Program-made: the position numbers and the translations under genes
Shown: piece after piece, positions 61,201 through 64,000 of the stretch
Layout of the letters: each line of letters starts with the position of its first letter
Position numbering within the stretch: the stretch's first letter is position 1
Notes under the pieces: generated by a model
The model's database searches: none
Told to the model about the DNA's origin: nothing
The model's input: only the letters and a program-made list of their open reading frames with translations
Source: Topomyia yanbarensis
Taxonomy: Eukaryota > Arthropoda > Insecta > Diptera > Culicidae
Assembly: GCF_030247195.1 (NCBI RefSeq)
Contig: NC_080672.1
Coordinates: forward strand, 82,210,113 to 82,274,112
Direction: 5' to 3'
Length of the DNA stretch: 64,000 nt

Positions 61201-64000
61201 AGATGCTATCCCAACTGCACATTATTAAAGTCACTAAACCGCACATTTTTTCTACAGAAAGTTATTTTCTAACATGAACGGTTTTCGTGTTATTGTCATT
61301 TTAATACGTCTGTCACGTTACACAATTTTCGCAGTGAGTTTGGAGGTTGCCCGACTAAATTGGAAAAGTGTGTTCCGTTGGCCCCCAAATTTGCATGAAC
61401 ACAGTTTTAAGTTGAAGCTTGGAAAACAAGGAAGAGTTTGAAATATAGTTTTCCTGACTAAAAACTTTGTTTTCGATTTTATAGAGTATTCTCAATGATC
61501 TGTCACGTTACAACCAGAATCTATATTTTTATTGAAGCAAGCATATCGAGACAGTCGTGCACAAATCATCCTTCTTCTGGGAACTAAATATTAACGGGAA
61601 ATTTCATGTCTATTTTGAAAAACATATTGGTTTTGATCAACAAACGTGAATAACTTATGAAAAGGTTGTAATTTCACGAAGTAATATCACAGACTAACAG
61701 ACATAACACTATGAGGGAATTCCCTCAAAAAGCATCGATCCGACAATTTTCCCAGAACACTAGCTCCACCTTTTATTCACATTCCCAAACACTCATTTAC
61801 TGGTGGGTTCCCCTCAGGTTTGGGAACAATTTTTCACTAGTGGTCTATCCCCCGTATGCTTGTTCATATGTCAGTGGCGCCATAATTTCAAATGTGGCCA
61901 CAGTCCCAACTACAAATATATTTAAAATGACAGTTAAAACGGGCGAAGCTTTGTTTTTGAGTGTTATGTCTGTTAGTCTGTGATTATATTTAGTATTAGT
62001 ATTGTATAAGAAAATTATAATTATGACTGGCAAATACTAAGAAATTTAGAAGCATACTTGAAGTTAAAAATGCTTCCTTACTAATAACTGCCTAATAATG
62101 TAATTACAGTTTCTTTAATTTTAGGTTTTTGCTATCAAAAAATCATTGTTTTTTGGAATTGTATTTTTAACATTTTTTTGTTTTCTTATTGAAAAATTAG
62201 ACCAAAAAATATTCACACAGAAGAATTGATTTCCTATAACTCGCTATCATATAGTTTTGCTGCACCAATGGCGATTTTCGAACAATATATTTTGAAAGTA
62301 GTGCATTCAAGGTCTGATACGCCCTTTTTGAATATTACTCTTGAATAAAAATTGTTTGTTTAATAATGCAAAATATTTAGTCTCCCATAAAGATGAAACG
62401 TAAAAGGTTTCATTAGAATCGAAGATAGTCACAATTTTTGAAGTAAATGAATCAAACTTGATGGAATTGCTTCACAACAGAAAACATCTGTCACGTTACA
62501 TCAACTGTGTTTTCTCAAAAATGAATAAAACTTCAAGGTTTTCACAATACAATTTCAAAAAGTAGACTCAAAGTAGTAAGAAAAAATATAGGTTAGACAT
62601 TGTATGCATGCTTTTAGTGTGGTTCACAATCTTTTTCGAATTTTTGATCTGTCACGTTACAAGTTATATGGTTTCCATTGCTTCACAATTGAAAATAAGC
62701 ATTTATCTATATTCATCTCAATTTTTCAAGCAATATCATTAAAATTAAATTAGACTGCGATGGAAAAATGTAATTCCAGGAAAAAAGTTGAAAATATGCA
62801 TTTTGTGTACATTTTTAACTCCTTACGGTCTTTAAGTCATTTTCAAGTCATGCAAGTAGCATCAACAAACTTTTATAAATAACCGACATAGAATTTTTTT
62901 TCTGGGCTCACCATTCATATTTTTTAATATTAGAGGTTATATACATACGGAAAATAAACAGTTTGACGCAAAATTTTATAAAAAAAATTTCGCCTGTGGT
63001 TGCCATTTTCGGAGCCTTGACCATATGCGTGTGACATCATCTCATCAGAATACGACACTAACTTAATGACAAGACTAAGCATGCGCCGAATCAAGAAGAA
63101 CTCCTTCTATTGGAGGCTATCGCACAGGACTAGGAGTTGCTCAGAAACACAAATAGTGTTTTCGTTTTTGGAGCTACCGTCAATCCGGCGCTAGCTTAGT
63201 CCTGTCACTAAGTTAGTGTCGGATTCTCATGAGGCGAAGTCAAAACGCAAATTCCATAACTAAATTAATTGAAATGTTATTTATTTCAAGCACCTTTCTT
63301 CCCAATATTTTTTTGTTTTCTTATTTTCTAATATGTGGTGGAAGGTTTGAACTGGTTGTTTAAACGAATGATTTAATCGCCCTATCCAAAAATTTTAGAG
63401 CACACGTTCGAGATTCAGAACTACATAACGGCTTTGAAAAACCAATAAGGTTAAAGTCATTTTCGGTCAAAAACAAATATTATGTTCGAATATTGGACAT
63501 TCGAAACTGCTCTAAATGTGCTTAGATATCAGAAATATCAAGATGCGGTTTATAAACATAATATCAACTTACCCGCTCTTCCACGTTTCTTTGCTCCGGA
63601 TTGCTGTACGCCGTCGACACGTGAACCATGGCTTTCAGCTCCGGCAACCCTTTGCAAATCTCAAAAATTTCCCTCGTCGACAGCACATTAGTCAGAATGG
63701 CATCCTTGAGCGGATCATCGAACCGCACGCTGGCAGCTAAGTGAAACACGACCGAAACACTTTCCAACCGGCGGATGTCGTCATCGCACATGCCGAGTCG
63801 TAACTGCATACAGTCGCCAAACATGGGCACCAGCTTGGCCAATGTGGCCGGATTTTGCATCTTCAGACACTTGAATAGCTGCAAGATTGGATTTCAATTA
63901 ACACATTTTCACGAACGGCCTTCTAAAACAAAGTCACGCATTTTTTTTTTATAATCGAACGCACTGGATTATTGGTCAGCTCCTGGACACGGGCATCGGG
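31026..64000 (-). CDS. Fatty acyl-CoA reductase (alcohol-forming), C-terminal ~450 aa; N-terminus outside window
   Basis: FARs reduce fatty acyl-CoA to primary alcohol with NADPH, giving precursors for waxes, ether lipids or pheromones at ER or peroxisome membranes. Six exons (see separate entries) join in phase across five GT-AG introns. Seen in order: Rossmann-fold middle (VVFHLAASVRFDDPL, MVHVSTAYSNPEQRNVEE), the catalytic YxxxK as NTYTFTKGLAEQ, IFRPSVVV, a C-terminal FAR_C region (SWHLSEQRIDQFYYDCWLGV), and two likely membrane segments (YYLMVLLVHILPAMLVDALC and LIVIDRLLKIGLGLLAAYVL). The NADPH-binding TGxxGxxG motif must lie past 64000. Insects have many FAR paralogues; I cannot say which this is. 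Introns of 26.2 and 4.4 kb are filled with mobile elements, but exon reading frames are clean. Confidence 0.93.
31468..32664. mobile_element. 1.2-kb foldback element in FAR intron
   Basis: Arms 31468-31813 and about 32336-32664 are inverse copies: CACTCAAAAGTAAACGTTAT with its complement, GTGTGTATTTACAAGAAATA with TATTTCTTGTAAATACACAC, and GGTTTGAAGCAAATAGAATT with AATTCTATTTGCCTCAAACC. The arms contain GTGTGTGCATAC-type subterminal repeats. The 520-bp spacer contains a smaller hairpin (next entry). Non-coding. Confidence 0.85.
32150..32264. mobile_element. Hairpin element inside the foldback spacer
   Basis: GGTTTCAAAATCGTCCAATG is followed by GGACGTTCGTTGGAC. The complements GTCCAACGAACGTCC-like and TTGAACGATTTTGAAAC occur about 60 bp later. 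Small and non-coding. Confidence 0.6.
32665..32937 (-). pseudogene. Reverse transcriptase fragment (motifs B-C)
   Basis: A - strand frame of about 90 codons starts IRLVRMTLDAPESCVKI and contains VTLVGLKQSDALSNVWFNI (RT motif B, usually GLKQGDALS) and FGLKDDINII (motif C, usually GFADDIDII). It is a short relic of a non-LTR reverse transcriptase of a different type from the LOA- and I-like elements here. The catalytic Ala of the xADD box is changed to Lys, so it is dead. One side abuts the foldback end exactly. Confidence 0.75.
32938..33990. other. FAR intron, no gene seen
   Basis: A+T-rich; frames 33750-34034 and 33839-34021 (-) show no domain. No repeat copy elsewhere in the window. Confidence 0.3.
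34035..34199. repeat. Array of ATCTGTGC words ending in CCTGGCAACCCTG
   Basis: ATCTGTGC or close variants (ATCCGTGC, AACTGTGC) occur about eight times in 165 bp. The array ends in CCTGGCAACCCTG, the inverse of a hAT-like CAGGGTTGCCAGG terminus. The matching left end was not found. Confidence 0.55.
34237..34548. mobile_element. 312-bp hAT-like MITE with CTACCGAT repeats, 8-bp TSD
   Basis: The ends are CAGGGTGGCCAGA and TCTGGCCACACTG (inverse). ATGGGAAA is duplicated exactly on both sides (34229-34236, 34549-34556). At least eight copies of (C/A)CTACCGAT sit in both subterminal regions, all in one orientation. The open frame across it is incidental. Confidence 0.93.
34562..35055 (-). pseudogene. 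Ty1/copia Pol fragment, RNase H domain
   Basis: On the - strand: GFSDSDWAGDVATRRSTSG, CIMWSSRRQSCVSLSSMEAE, ALSEACQEAIWLRQLL, then HTERISRRSKHIDTKERFI, ADVMTKPL and a stop at 34562-34564. This is the standard copia-type RNase H with the first Asp, the Glu of EAE and the Asp of TKDNQG present. It is the C-terminus of Pol. No LTR or integrase was found here. Upstream continuation is at 35223-35425 beyond an inserted MITE. Confidence 0.9.
35056..35223. mobile_element. Palindromic MITE family M3 copy 1, inside copia
   Basis: CCCAGTAAAGTTCAGCCGGAA at one end and TTCCGGCTGAGCTTAACTGGG at the other; the whole 168 bp folds at CAACCGATTCTAACTAGAAT. Copies are at 37580-37747 (full) and 35491-35582 (half). 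It splits the copia RNase H from its upstream part. Confidence 0.9.
35223..35425 (-). pseudogene. Ty1/copia Pol fragment upstream of the MITE
   Basis: The - strand reads, across frames, VPFEDPTNYRSLVGGLLYLA, then ASSAILGRRFSVPRECDWTA and VLEGDEML. It corresponds to the conserved Y-R-S-L-x-G-x-L-x-Y-L segment before RNase H. Frameshifts are present. Together with 34562-35055 it is one element. Confidence 0.8.
35491..35582. repeat. M3 MITE half copy
   Basis: Only the half from TTCTAGTTAGAATCGGTTG to GGCTGGACTTTATCGGGG is present; the other half is missing. Confidence 0.8.
35670..35795 (-). CDS. FAR coding exon (FAR_C start)
   Basis: Acceptor GAAATTTCAG and donor GATGT|GTAAGT. In phase it gives LLKIQRKVFLAQSCLRYFAF, then NQWNFETKRLQSLRNDLRGK, typical of the insect FAR segment joining the two membrane-near regions. 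Confidence 0.9.
35860..36414 (-). CDS. FAR coding exon with YxxxK active site
   Basis: The acceptor is ATCGAACCAG and the donor ACATT|GTATGT. It encodes ITNFAPNTYTFTKGLAEQ (catalytic Tyr and Lys), IFRPSVVVNTIDEP, GWIDNLNGPSGMLVGAGTGV and GEHTWQYRKVLDCGKANMTK, ending at a hydrophobic stretch. 555 nt, one split codon at each end. Confidence 0.95.
36415..37279. other. FAR intron (865 bp), nothing else seen
   Basis: A+T-rich between consensus splice sites; no repeat or ORF can be supported. Confidence 0.5.
37280..37365 (-). CDS. FAR coding exon (86 nt)
   Basis: Acceptor TCTATTTTAG, donor GATAA|GTAAGT. It encodes LYPPKADWRKMLDCALKFDH then EVLDILTD, the usual link between the Ser- and Tyr-containing catalytic regions. 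Confidence 0.92.
37580..37747. mobile_element. Palindromic MITE family M3 copy 2
   Basis: CCAGTTAAGCTCAGCCGGAA to its inverse GGCTGAACTTTACTGGG, folding at ACCGATTCTAGTTAGAATCG. It lies within a TCCAGTTTT-rich stretch (37520-37800) that may be the subterminal array of another element. Confidence 0.88.
38179..38374 (+). repeat. Left copy of ~200-bp direct repeat flanking LOA-like copy B
   Basis: Nearly identical to 41232-41431, beginning TACAATCAAATTCGAATGC and ending GGTTTGATGCAG; differences are a few substitutions and a T/A-run length change. It looks like a target-site duplication of unusual length. Part of it (GGTAACCAA.CTAATTTGGACC) also occurs inverted near 53750-53775. Confidence 0.9.
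38375..41231 (+). mobile_element. Internally deleted LOA-like non-LTR retrotransposon (copy B)
   Basis: A 2.86-kb element lies between the ~200-bp direct repeats. About 350 bp of non-coding leader joins directly to the reverse-transcriptase domain, so ORF1 and the endonuclease are missing. The 3' UTR (40886-41231) has four spaced CTC(C/G)GGGG-type motifs. It carries ORF2 remnants (next entries). Copy A at 17635-19776 is a relative. Confidence 0.85.
38749..40885 (+). pseudogene. LOA-like ORF2 remnant: RT, RNase H, Cys-His cluster
   Basis: It reads across several frames. RT start: SFRPISLTSFLLKSVERLID and HAYQRGKSTTTLLHN. Motif A: FLDIEGDFDKVSF near 39017. Motif B: CPQGGVLSPLLWNLVADSLL. Motif C: YGFADDYHIMITG. 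Motif E: DQVKYVGVILDSKLNW. RNase H runs from VVCYTDGSLLEGRAGAGVY to IYFCSDSQAALKAL and WVPGHSGITGNDWADELARA, with the catalytic D, E, D, D visible. The tail has CDLCESDYGTSYHLICNC and stops at 40883-40885. At least four frameshifts and a deletion before RNase H (relative to copy A) make it non-functional. Confidence 0.9.
41232..41431 (+). repeat. Right copy of ~200-bp direct repeat
   Basis: See 38179-38374. The flanking sequence diverges completely after GATGCAG on this side and before TACAATC on the other, which sets the limits. Confidence 0.9.
41631..41848. mobile_element. MITE family M1 copy 2
   Basis: The ends GGACCTATGTACAAAAGAGA and TCTCATTTGCACATAGGACC are inverse. It shares AGTAAACAAAGAGAG and interior AACTC(T/G)GTCGC / TATTATGCAAAGAGTTAAG words with 11378-11587, in the opposite orientation. 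Confidence 0.8.
42138..42305 (+). other. Short coding-like stretch with one stop
   Basis: ATG at 42138 reads MFKPMDVENQTIEEHFIEDH, then AKEETSEIHVEEHV, a TAG, and FKFVEFDELYVDKCKRHITA in the same frame before stops. It is strongly acidic and follows a donor-like AACG|GTAAGT at 42099. It could be the first exon of an unknown gene or a decayed one; no family is recognised. Confidence 0.25.
42340..42965 (+). pseudogene. I-clade ORF1 C-terminal fragment
   Basis: The first frame has a basic block (TEEKRKVKEEKQRKTELRKN), then a frameshift near 42515 into SDEASEGTSFVLPRGSRKRK and LKFSEIVDWIFKAFY, ending at TAA 42963-42965. The zinc-knuckle part upstream is missing. The C-terminal hydrophobic segment IRTFLEQLIAQWPILAAIVF precedes the ORF2 start. 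Confidence 0.75.
43304..43486. mobile_element. 183-bp foldback MITE in the endonuclease, ATATATAC duplication
   Basis: ATATATAC flanks both sides (43296-43303, 43487-43494). Excising it rejoins SIYI to PPKAQIGQRQIF. AGTGAAGCCGAAAAAAGTCT..ACCTATCGAGCA is inverse to TGCTCGATAGGTAGGCTTTT..GACTTCACT. The 8-bp duplication fits hAT, but the site is AT-repetitive, so the length is uncertain. Confidence 0.82.
43641..44060. mobile_element. 420-bp insertion in the endonuclease, CAAT duplication
   Basis: CAAT occurs on both sides (43637-43640, 44061-44064). Removing the insert plus one copy restores SSLIYN-VCDELN in frame. Ends are TGACCATTG and GCAGTGAC. Type unknown: no LTR-type or long TIR ends were recognised. 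The frame inside it (43651-43881) has no domain. Confidence 0.7.
44300..46150 (+). pseudogene. I-clade ORF2: reverse transcriptase
   Basis: One frame runs to about 45065 (LLSCNNNAPGPDRIKFNLVK, HDWRQVRVIAIPKPENQPP), then a one-base shift moves to the frame with NSYRPIAMLSCIRKLLEK. Motif A is SVFLDIKGAFDSVS, motif B is GLPQGSCLSPLLYNFYVNDI, motif C is RQLADDGMVSV, motif E is FKYLGIWFD. The usual aromatic residue before ADD is Leu here. The frame ends in a (GT)n tract where the 5.7-kb insertion begins. Confidence 0.92.
46129..46150 (+). repeat. 22-bp target-site duplication, left copy
   Basis: Identical to 51847-51868. It begins GTGAGGTTATG and ends CCACTGGT. The retroelement frame (EVMNPLV) continues across the right copy. 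Confidence 0.95.
46820..46935. repeat. TA/CA-rich microsatellite region
   Basis: Mixed ATACATATACAC-type units with (TATA)n and (CACA)n tracts. Confidence 0.85.
47028..47303 (+). pseudogene. R1/LOA-type Gag (ORF1) fragment
   Basis: Frame 1 reads VIVCKDLDEITTLDELRGAL then NQQCNLGEVHMTIRLTK. After a one-base shift near 47130 it reads ETQTAMILLSVSAADKALEV and GQLTVGWSRCPLR, then HRCLSPC. The order (K-DLDE-T, GxQTA, VGWSxCP, RC-x2-C) matches the region just before and at the zinc knuckles of R1-type ORF1. It probably belongs to the inserted element. Confidence 0.7.
47577..48010. mobile_element. 434-bp TIR element
   Basis: GCTTGGTAGTGTGCGTAGGA at the left is inverse to ACGCACACTACCAAGC at the right. 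The interior is C-rich and open in several frames (47555-47986 -, 47580-47816 +), none with a domain. Confidence 0.75.
48120..48342. mobile_element. Possible hAT-like remnant
   Basis: CAGCGTTGCCAGATATA at the left resembles the inverse of TATAGTAACCCTG at the right. ACCGATA/ACCGG words near the left and AATCTGTG words near the right recall the arrays at 34035-34548. No 8-bp duplication is seen. Confidence 0.4.
48720..49190 (+). repeat. Dispersed repeat M4 copy 1
   Basis: It shares GTGTGTTATGAACGCCGTC, AAGCATATTCCAAAATGT, ATTCGTGAACATATGACA and AAATTGGTTTTGGA with 59745-60545, where a MITE interrupts it. Non-coding; ends not defined. Confidence 0.75.
49265..50043 (+). mobile_element. R-GACGTAG element, longer copy
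   Basis: Left end GGGACCATGCATAAAAGACGTAG and right end CTACGTCATTTGTGTAGGGCCC are imperfect inverse repeats. G-rich runs (GAGGGGGAGG) lie near both ends. A truncated copy is at 925-1436. Non-coding, about 780 bp. Confidence 0.7.
50773..51050. pseudogene. Two inverted fragments of LOA-like ORF2
   Basis: On the - strand 50773-50860 reads VCPEFPFRLDFGSWLLGRSR then MFVEN. On the + strand 50939-51030 reads VCPEPPFKVDSDSRPPGRNH then MFVEN. Both match VCPEFPLKVNFDSWLSLPNH of copy A (18430-18490 -), the segment that copy B has lost. They face each other across about 80 bp, forming a hairpin. Confidence 0.65.
51847..52758 (+). pseudogene. I-clade ORF2: RNase H and C-terminus
   Basis: RNase H: KMFYTDGSRINEATGFGIF, then VYTANLAAVHYSLQIID, FILTDSLSTIKALHSL and LVWIPAHCSIPDNEKADNLA. 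The acidic residues of TDGS, LTDS and NEKAD are present, but the Glu of the TAELAA motif is Asn here. At about 52550 FYSASRQ jumps to REGYEDIEHVVWYCTEYREA in another frame, implying a deletion of a few hundred bases. The final frame stops at 52756-52758. Confidence 0.88.
51847..53099 (+). mobile_element. I-clade non-LTR retrotransposon, right part
   Basis: Resumes after the 22-bp duplication with RNase H, the C-terminus and the 3' UTR. The 3' end has a CCCCGGCG..TGCCG hairpin, GTGTCAAATAAACG and an A-rich tail. Confidence 0.85.
53100..53735. other. FAR intron, no gene seen
   Basis: A+T-rich; no frame or repeat supported. Confidence 0.35.
53745..53986 (+). pseudogene. THAP-like ORF next to a transposon-type end
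   Basis: ATG at 53777 gives MCAVPKCNFLRTVAAATSFP, then KLSYTFMRWCKFMKLYRSRE: Cys-x4-Cys, F-P and R-W positions of a THAP N-terminal half. The second ligand pair is missing. The 40 bp before it (GGGGTCCAAAATAGGTTGGTTACC) is inverse to part of the ~200-bp repeats at 38179 and 41232, so both may derive from one THAP-transposon family. Confidence 0.5.
53990..54480. other. FAR intron, no gene seen
   Basis: No frame or repeat supported. Confidence 0.3.
54486..55490. repeat. Fragments of the CA-linked element family
   Basis: CATAGGTGGCCAATGTGGTC near 54517 matches the unit at 3710-3730. GAGAAAGGCGCAAATGAACC-CTAAGTGGATTAAA near 55444 is the inverse of the family's left end at 2790. Whether they bound one element is unclear. 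A perfect 20-bp palindrome lies at 55146-55165. Confidence 0.45.
55146..55165. repeat. Perfect 20-bp G+C palindrome
   Basis: TTACCCCGGGCCCGGGGTAA, standing out in AT-rich sequence. No known site is recognised. Confidence 0.9.
55621..56308. mobile_element. Foldback element with pogo-like ends inside
   Basis: Arms 55621-55795 and 56138-56308 are inverse copies (GCATCTATTCACATCTCTAA, GTCAGATTGATTGTCAAAGT, GGTCCAACTAGCGGAGGTCC). The inner ends read CACGACTGTA and TACAGTCGTGATTCGCTGG, and a third copy of this end is at 56391-56415. CAGT..GATTCGCT with TA flanks recalls pogo/Tc1-type TIRs. The spacer 55797-56137 consists of repeats also found at 26490-26605 and 57840-57925. Confidence 0.75.
56338..56416. 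repeat. Partial copy of the pogo-like end
   Basis: GTCCAACTAGCGAATC, GTTAGTTGGACAAGG and CCAACCAGCGAATCACGACT repeat words of the preceding element. Confidence 0.7.
56677..56883. mobile_element. MITE family M5 copy 1, TA-flanked
   Basis: CACACTTAATTTTTTC to GAATTAAGTGTG, with TA on both sides (56675-56676, 56884-56885). The interior has TTCGCATCTTTT, GAAATCTCAACA and CGGAAAATATTTCACC. Confidence 0.82.
57056..57276. mobile_element. MITE family M5 copy 2
   Basis: Same order as copy 1: CACACTTAATTTTTTC, TTCGCATCTTTT, GGAAAATATTTCACC, GCTGTTGGGAAATT, ending GAATTGAGTGTG. It directly abuts the next element across TA. Confidence 0.8.
57279..57664. mobile_element. MITE family M6 copy 1
   Basis: CACACTTAATTTGAATTACT to GACTTAGTGTG; interior ACAGCAAACCGTTCGGTAAT and TACTGGATAATGTTTA are shared with 59040-59523. 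TIRs resemble M5 at the outermost 9 bp only. Confidence 0.8.
57840..57925 (+). repeat. Copy of repeat also at 56040-56130
   Basis: Shares CCTGGCGAAATGTGTGTTAA-type sequence and TAAAACGGTCATTGTT with the complement of the 56040-56130 stretch. Confidence 0.6.
58439..58652 (+). mobile_element. MITE family M7 copy 1
   Basis: TA-CACTCAGAATTTTATTTATG to TTTTTCAGTG-TA; interior CATCGATAGCATACTTTTCT, TATCCACTCATTGAATGC, AAAATCACAGCAGAAGAAA. Confidence 0.85.
58651..58865 (-). mobile_element. MITE family M7 copy 2, inverted
   Basis: TA-CACTGAGAAACAAAAATATG to AAAATTCTGCGTG-TA; a reverse-orientation copy sharing a TA with copy 1, so the pair forms a head-to-head inverted repeat. Confidence 0.85.
58958..59658 (+). 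mobile_element. MITE family M7 copy 3, split by M6 copy 2
   Basis: TA-CACGCAGAATTTTATTTATG up to TTTATGCATTG at 59039, then after M6 (59040-59523) it continues GACATATTCGATCTATCCAC to TTCTCAGTG-TA. The two halves align with copies 1 and 2 without loss. Confidence 0.88.
59040..59523. mobile_element. MITE family M6 copy 2, nested in M7 copy 3
   Basis: CACACTTAATTTAAATCACT to GGCTTAGTGTG, with TG on both sides (59038-59039, 59524-59525). Excision restores CATTGGACAT, as in M7 copy 1. Confidence 0.88.
59998..60197. mobile_element. 200-bp TTAA-flanked foldback MITE
   Basis: GGTTGCACAGAGAAAG to CTTTCTCTGTGCAACC with TTAA on both sides (59994-59997, 60198-60201). Nearly the whole length pairs with itself (GCAAACGAAAAAAGCAGTTT, CTTCATAAAAATCAATCAGC). 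Arms are almost identical, so it may be recent. Confidence 0.92.
60255..60350 (-). repeat. One-armed copy of the 63040-63240 foldback
   Basis: AATCCGACACAAACTTAGTG, ACAGGACTAAACTAGCGC and GGATTGACG are the inverse of 63174-63226. Confidence 0.75.
60827..61228 (+). other. Open frame of 133 codons, function unknown
   Basis: Open from a GTG; the first ATG is internal (MTQIISISYINPRG). Composition is balanced, with QAEQELEKPLFSINVRWVVH and FAWNDPYGQGVC, more protein-like than most random frames here. No family is recognised, and the end overlaps the TCTGTCACGTTAC repeats, suggesting it is part of a repetitive element. Confidence 0.2.
61141..62660 (+). repeat. Five dispersed copies of TCTGTCACGTTAC
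   Basis: Exact 13-mers start at 61141, 61309, 61499, 62487 and 62648, all in one orientation and at irregular spacing. I did not notice the word elsewhere in the window. A MITE (61688-61982) lies within the span. Confidence 0.8.
61688..61982. mobile_element. 295-bp MITE with 20+-bp perfect TIRs
   Basis: CACAGACTAACAGACATAAC, then ACT, at the left is exactly inverse to the right end. No clear target duplication. The interior holds AATGTGGCCACAGTCCC; frames inside show no domain. Confidence 0.88.
61983..63035. other. FAR intron, no gene seen
   Basis: A+T-rich, with two of the TCTGTCACGTTAC copies; no coding frame. Confidence 0.35.
63040..63240. mobile_element. 200-bp foldback MITE
   Basis: CTCATCAGAATACGACACTA..CTTAATGACAAGACTAAGC pairs with GCTTAGTCCTGTCACTAAGTTAGTGTCGGATTCTCATGAG. 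A one-armed copy lies at 60255-60350. Confidence 0.82.
63573..63878 (-). CDS. FAR coding exon (Rossmann-fold middle)
   Basis: Acceptor ATCTTGCAG, donor AGCGG|GTAAGT; 102 codons with both ends in phase 0. It encodes LFKCLKMQNPATLAKLVPMF, SVVFHLAASVRFDDPLKDAI and MVHVSTAYSNPEQRNVEER. The Ser of HVSTAY is the catalytic-triad serine position of extended SDR-type FARs. Confidence 0.95.
63965..64000 (-). CDS. FAR coding exon, partial at window edge
   Basis: 12 codons (PDARVQELTNNP) before a GTGCGT donor, then an 86-bp intron. It fits the segment following the NADPH-binding motif in FARs, which would lie beyond 64000. Confidence 0.8.

Larger units (their letters stand above)
37366..63572 (-). other. 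26.2-kb FAR intron
   Basis: It is bounded by GTAAGTTGA (63572 downward) and TCTATTTTAG (37366), and the flanking exons join in phase 0 between VEER and LYPP. All recognisable content is mobile or repetitive: LOA-like and I-clade retroelements, at least ten MITEs and foldbacks, and a THAP fragment. Confidence 0.88.

Overview
This is eukaryotic, A+T-rich DNA with spliceosomal introns and very dense transposable-element nesting. The two host genes read clearly as insect. The retroelement mix (I-clade and LOA/R1-like elements with Cys-His knuckles and RNase H, a Ty1/copia fragment, many foldback MITEs) points to a culicine mosquito, probably Aedes-like. The species is inference.

Host genes. (1) The pyruvate dehydrogenase E1-alpha gene is on the + strand in three coding exons (28828-28881, 29442-29504, 29584-30663; 398 aa). 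Its ThDP motif and three regulatory serines are intact. (2) A fatty acyl-CoA reductase (FAR) is on the - strand. I assembled six coding exons from in-phase GT-AG junctions: 64000-63965 (partial), 63878-63573, 37365-37280, 36414-35860, 35795-35670 and 31275-31026. Its N-terminus lies beyond the right edge. One intron is about 26.2 kb (37366-63572) and another about 4.4 kb, and both are packed with mobile elements. The genes are convergent: their AATAAA signals lie only about 40 bp apart.

Layout. 1-26.8 kb: no convincing host gene. It holds MITEs, two long foldbacks (6.5-7.7 and 15.6-16.5 kb), a CA-repeat-linked element with 330-350 bp tandem units (2.8-4.2 kb), a retroelement carrying only ORF1 (13.3-14.4 kb), a decayed LOA-like retroelement with a TTAA-flanked MITE inside it (17.6-19.8 kb), and a small TIR element with a THAP-like ORF (19.8-20.4 kb). 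26.8-28.1 kb: a MITE and a decayed two-exon THAP-like gene. 28.1-31.3 kb: the PDHA gene and the 3' end of FAR. 31.3-37.3 kb: FAR exons, a 1.2 kb foldback, an RT fragment, a hAT-type MITE with an 8-bp target duplication, and a copia fragment split by a palindromic MITE. 37.4-63.6 kb: the giant FAR intron. It contains an internally deleted LOA-like element between direct repeats of about 200 bp, an I-clade element disrupted by three insertions (one 5.7 kb with a 22-bp duplication), many TA-flanked MITEs, and a 1.5 kb block with a dispersed 13-mer.

The most notable non-host items are the ORF1-only element whose 3' hairpin tail resembles that of the I-clade element, the ~200 bp duplication around the LOA-like element, three separate THAP-like fragments, and several transposon families with subterminal repeat arrays. 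No tRNA, rRNA or CRISPR was recognised.
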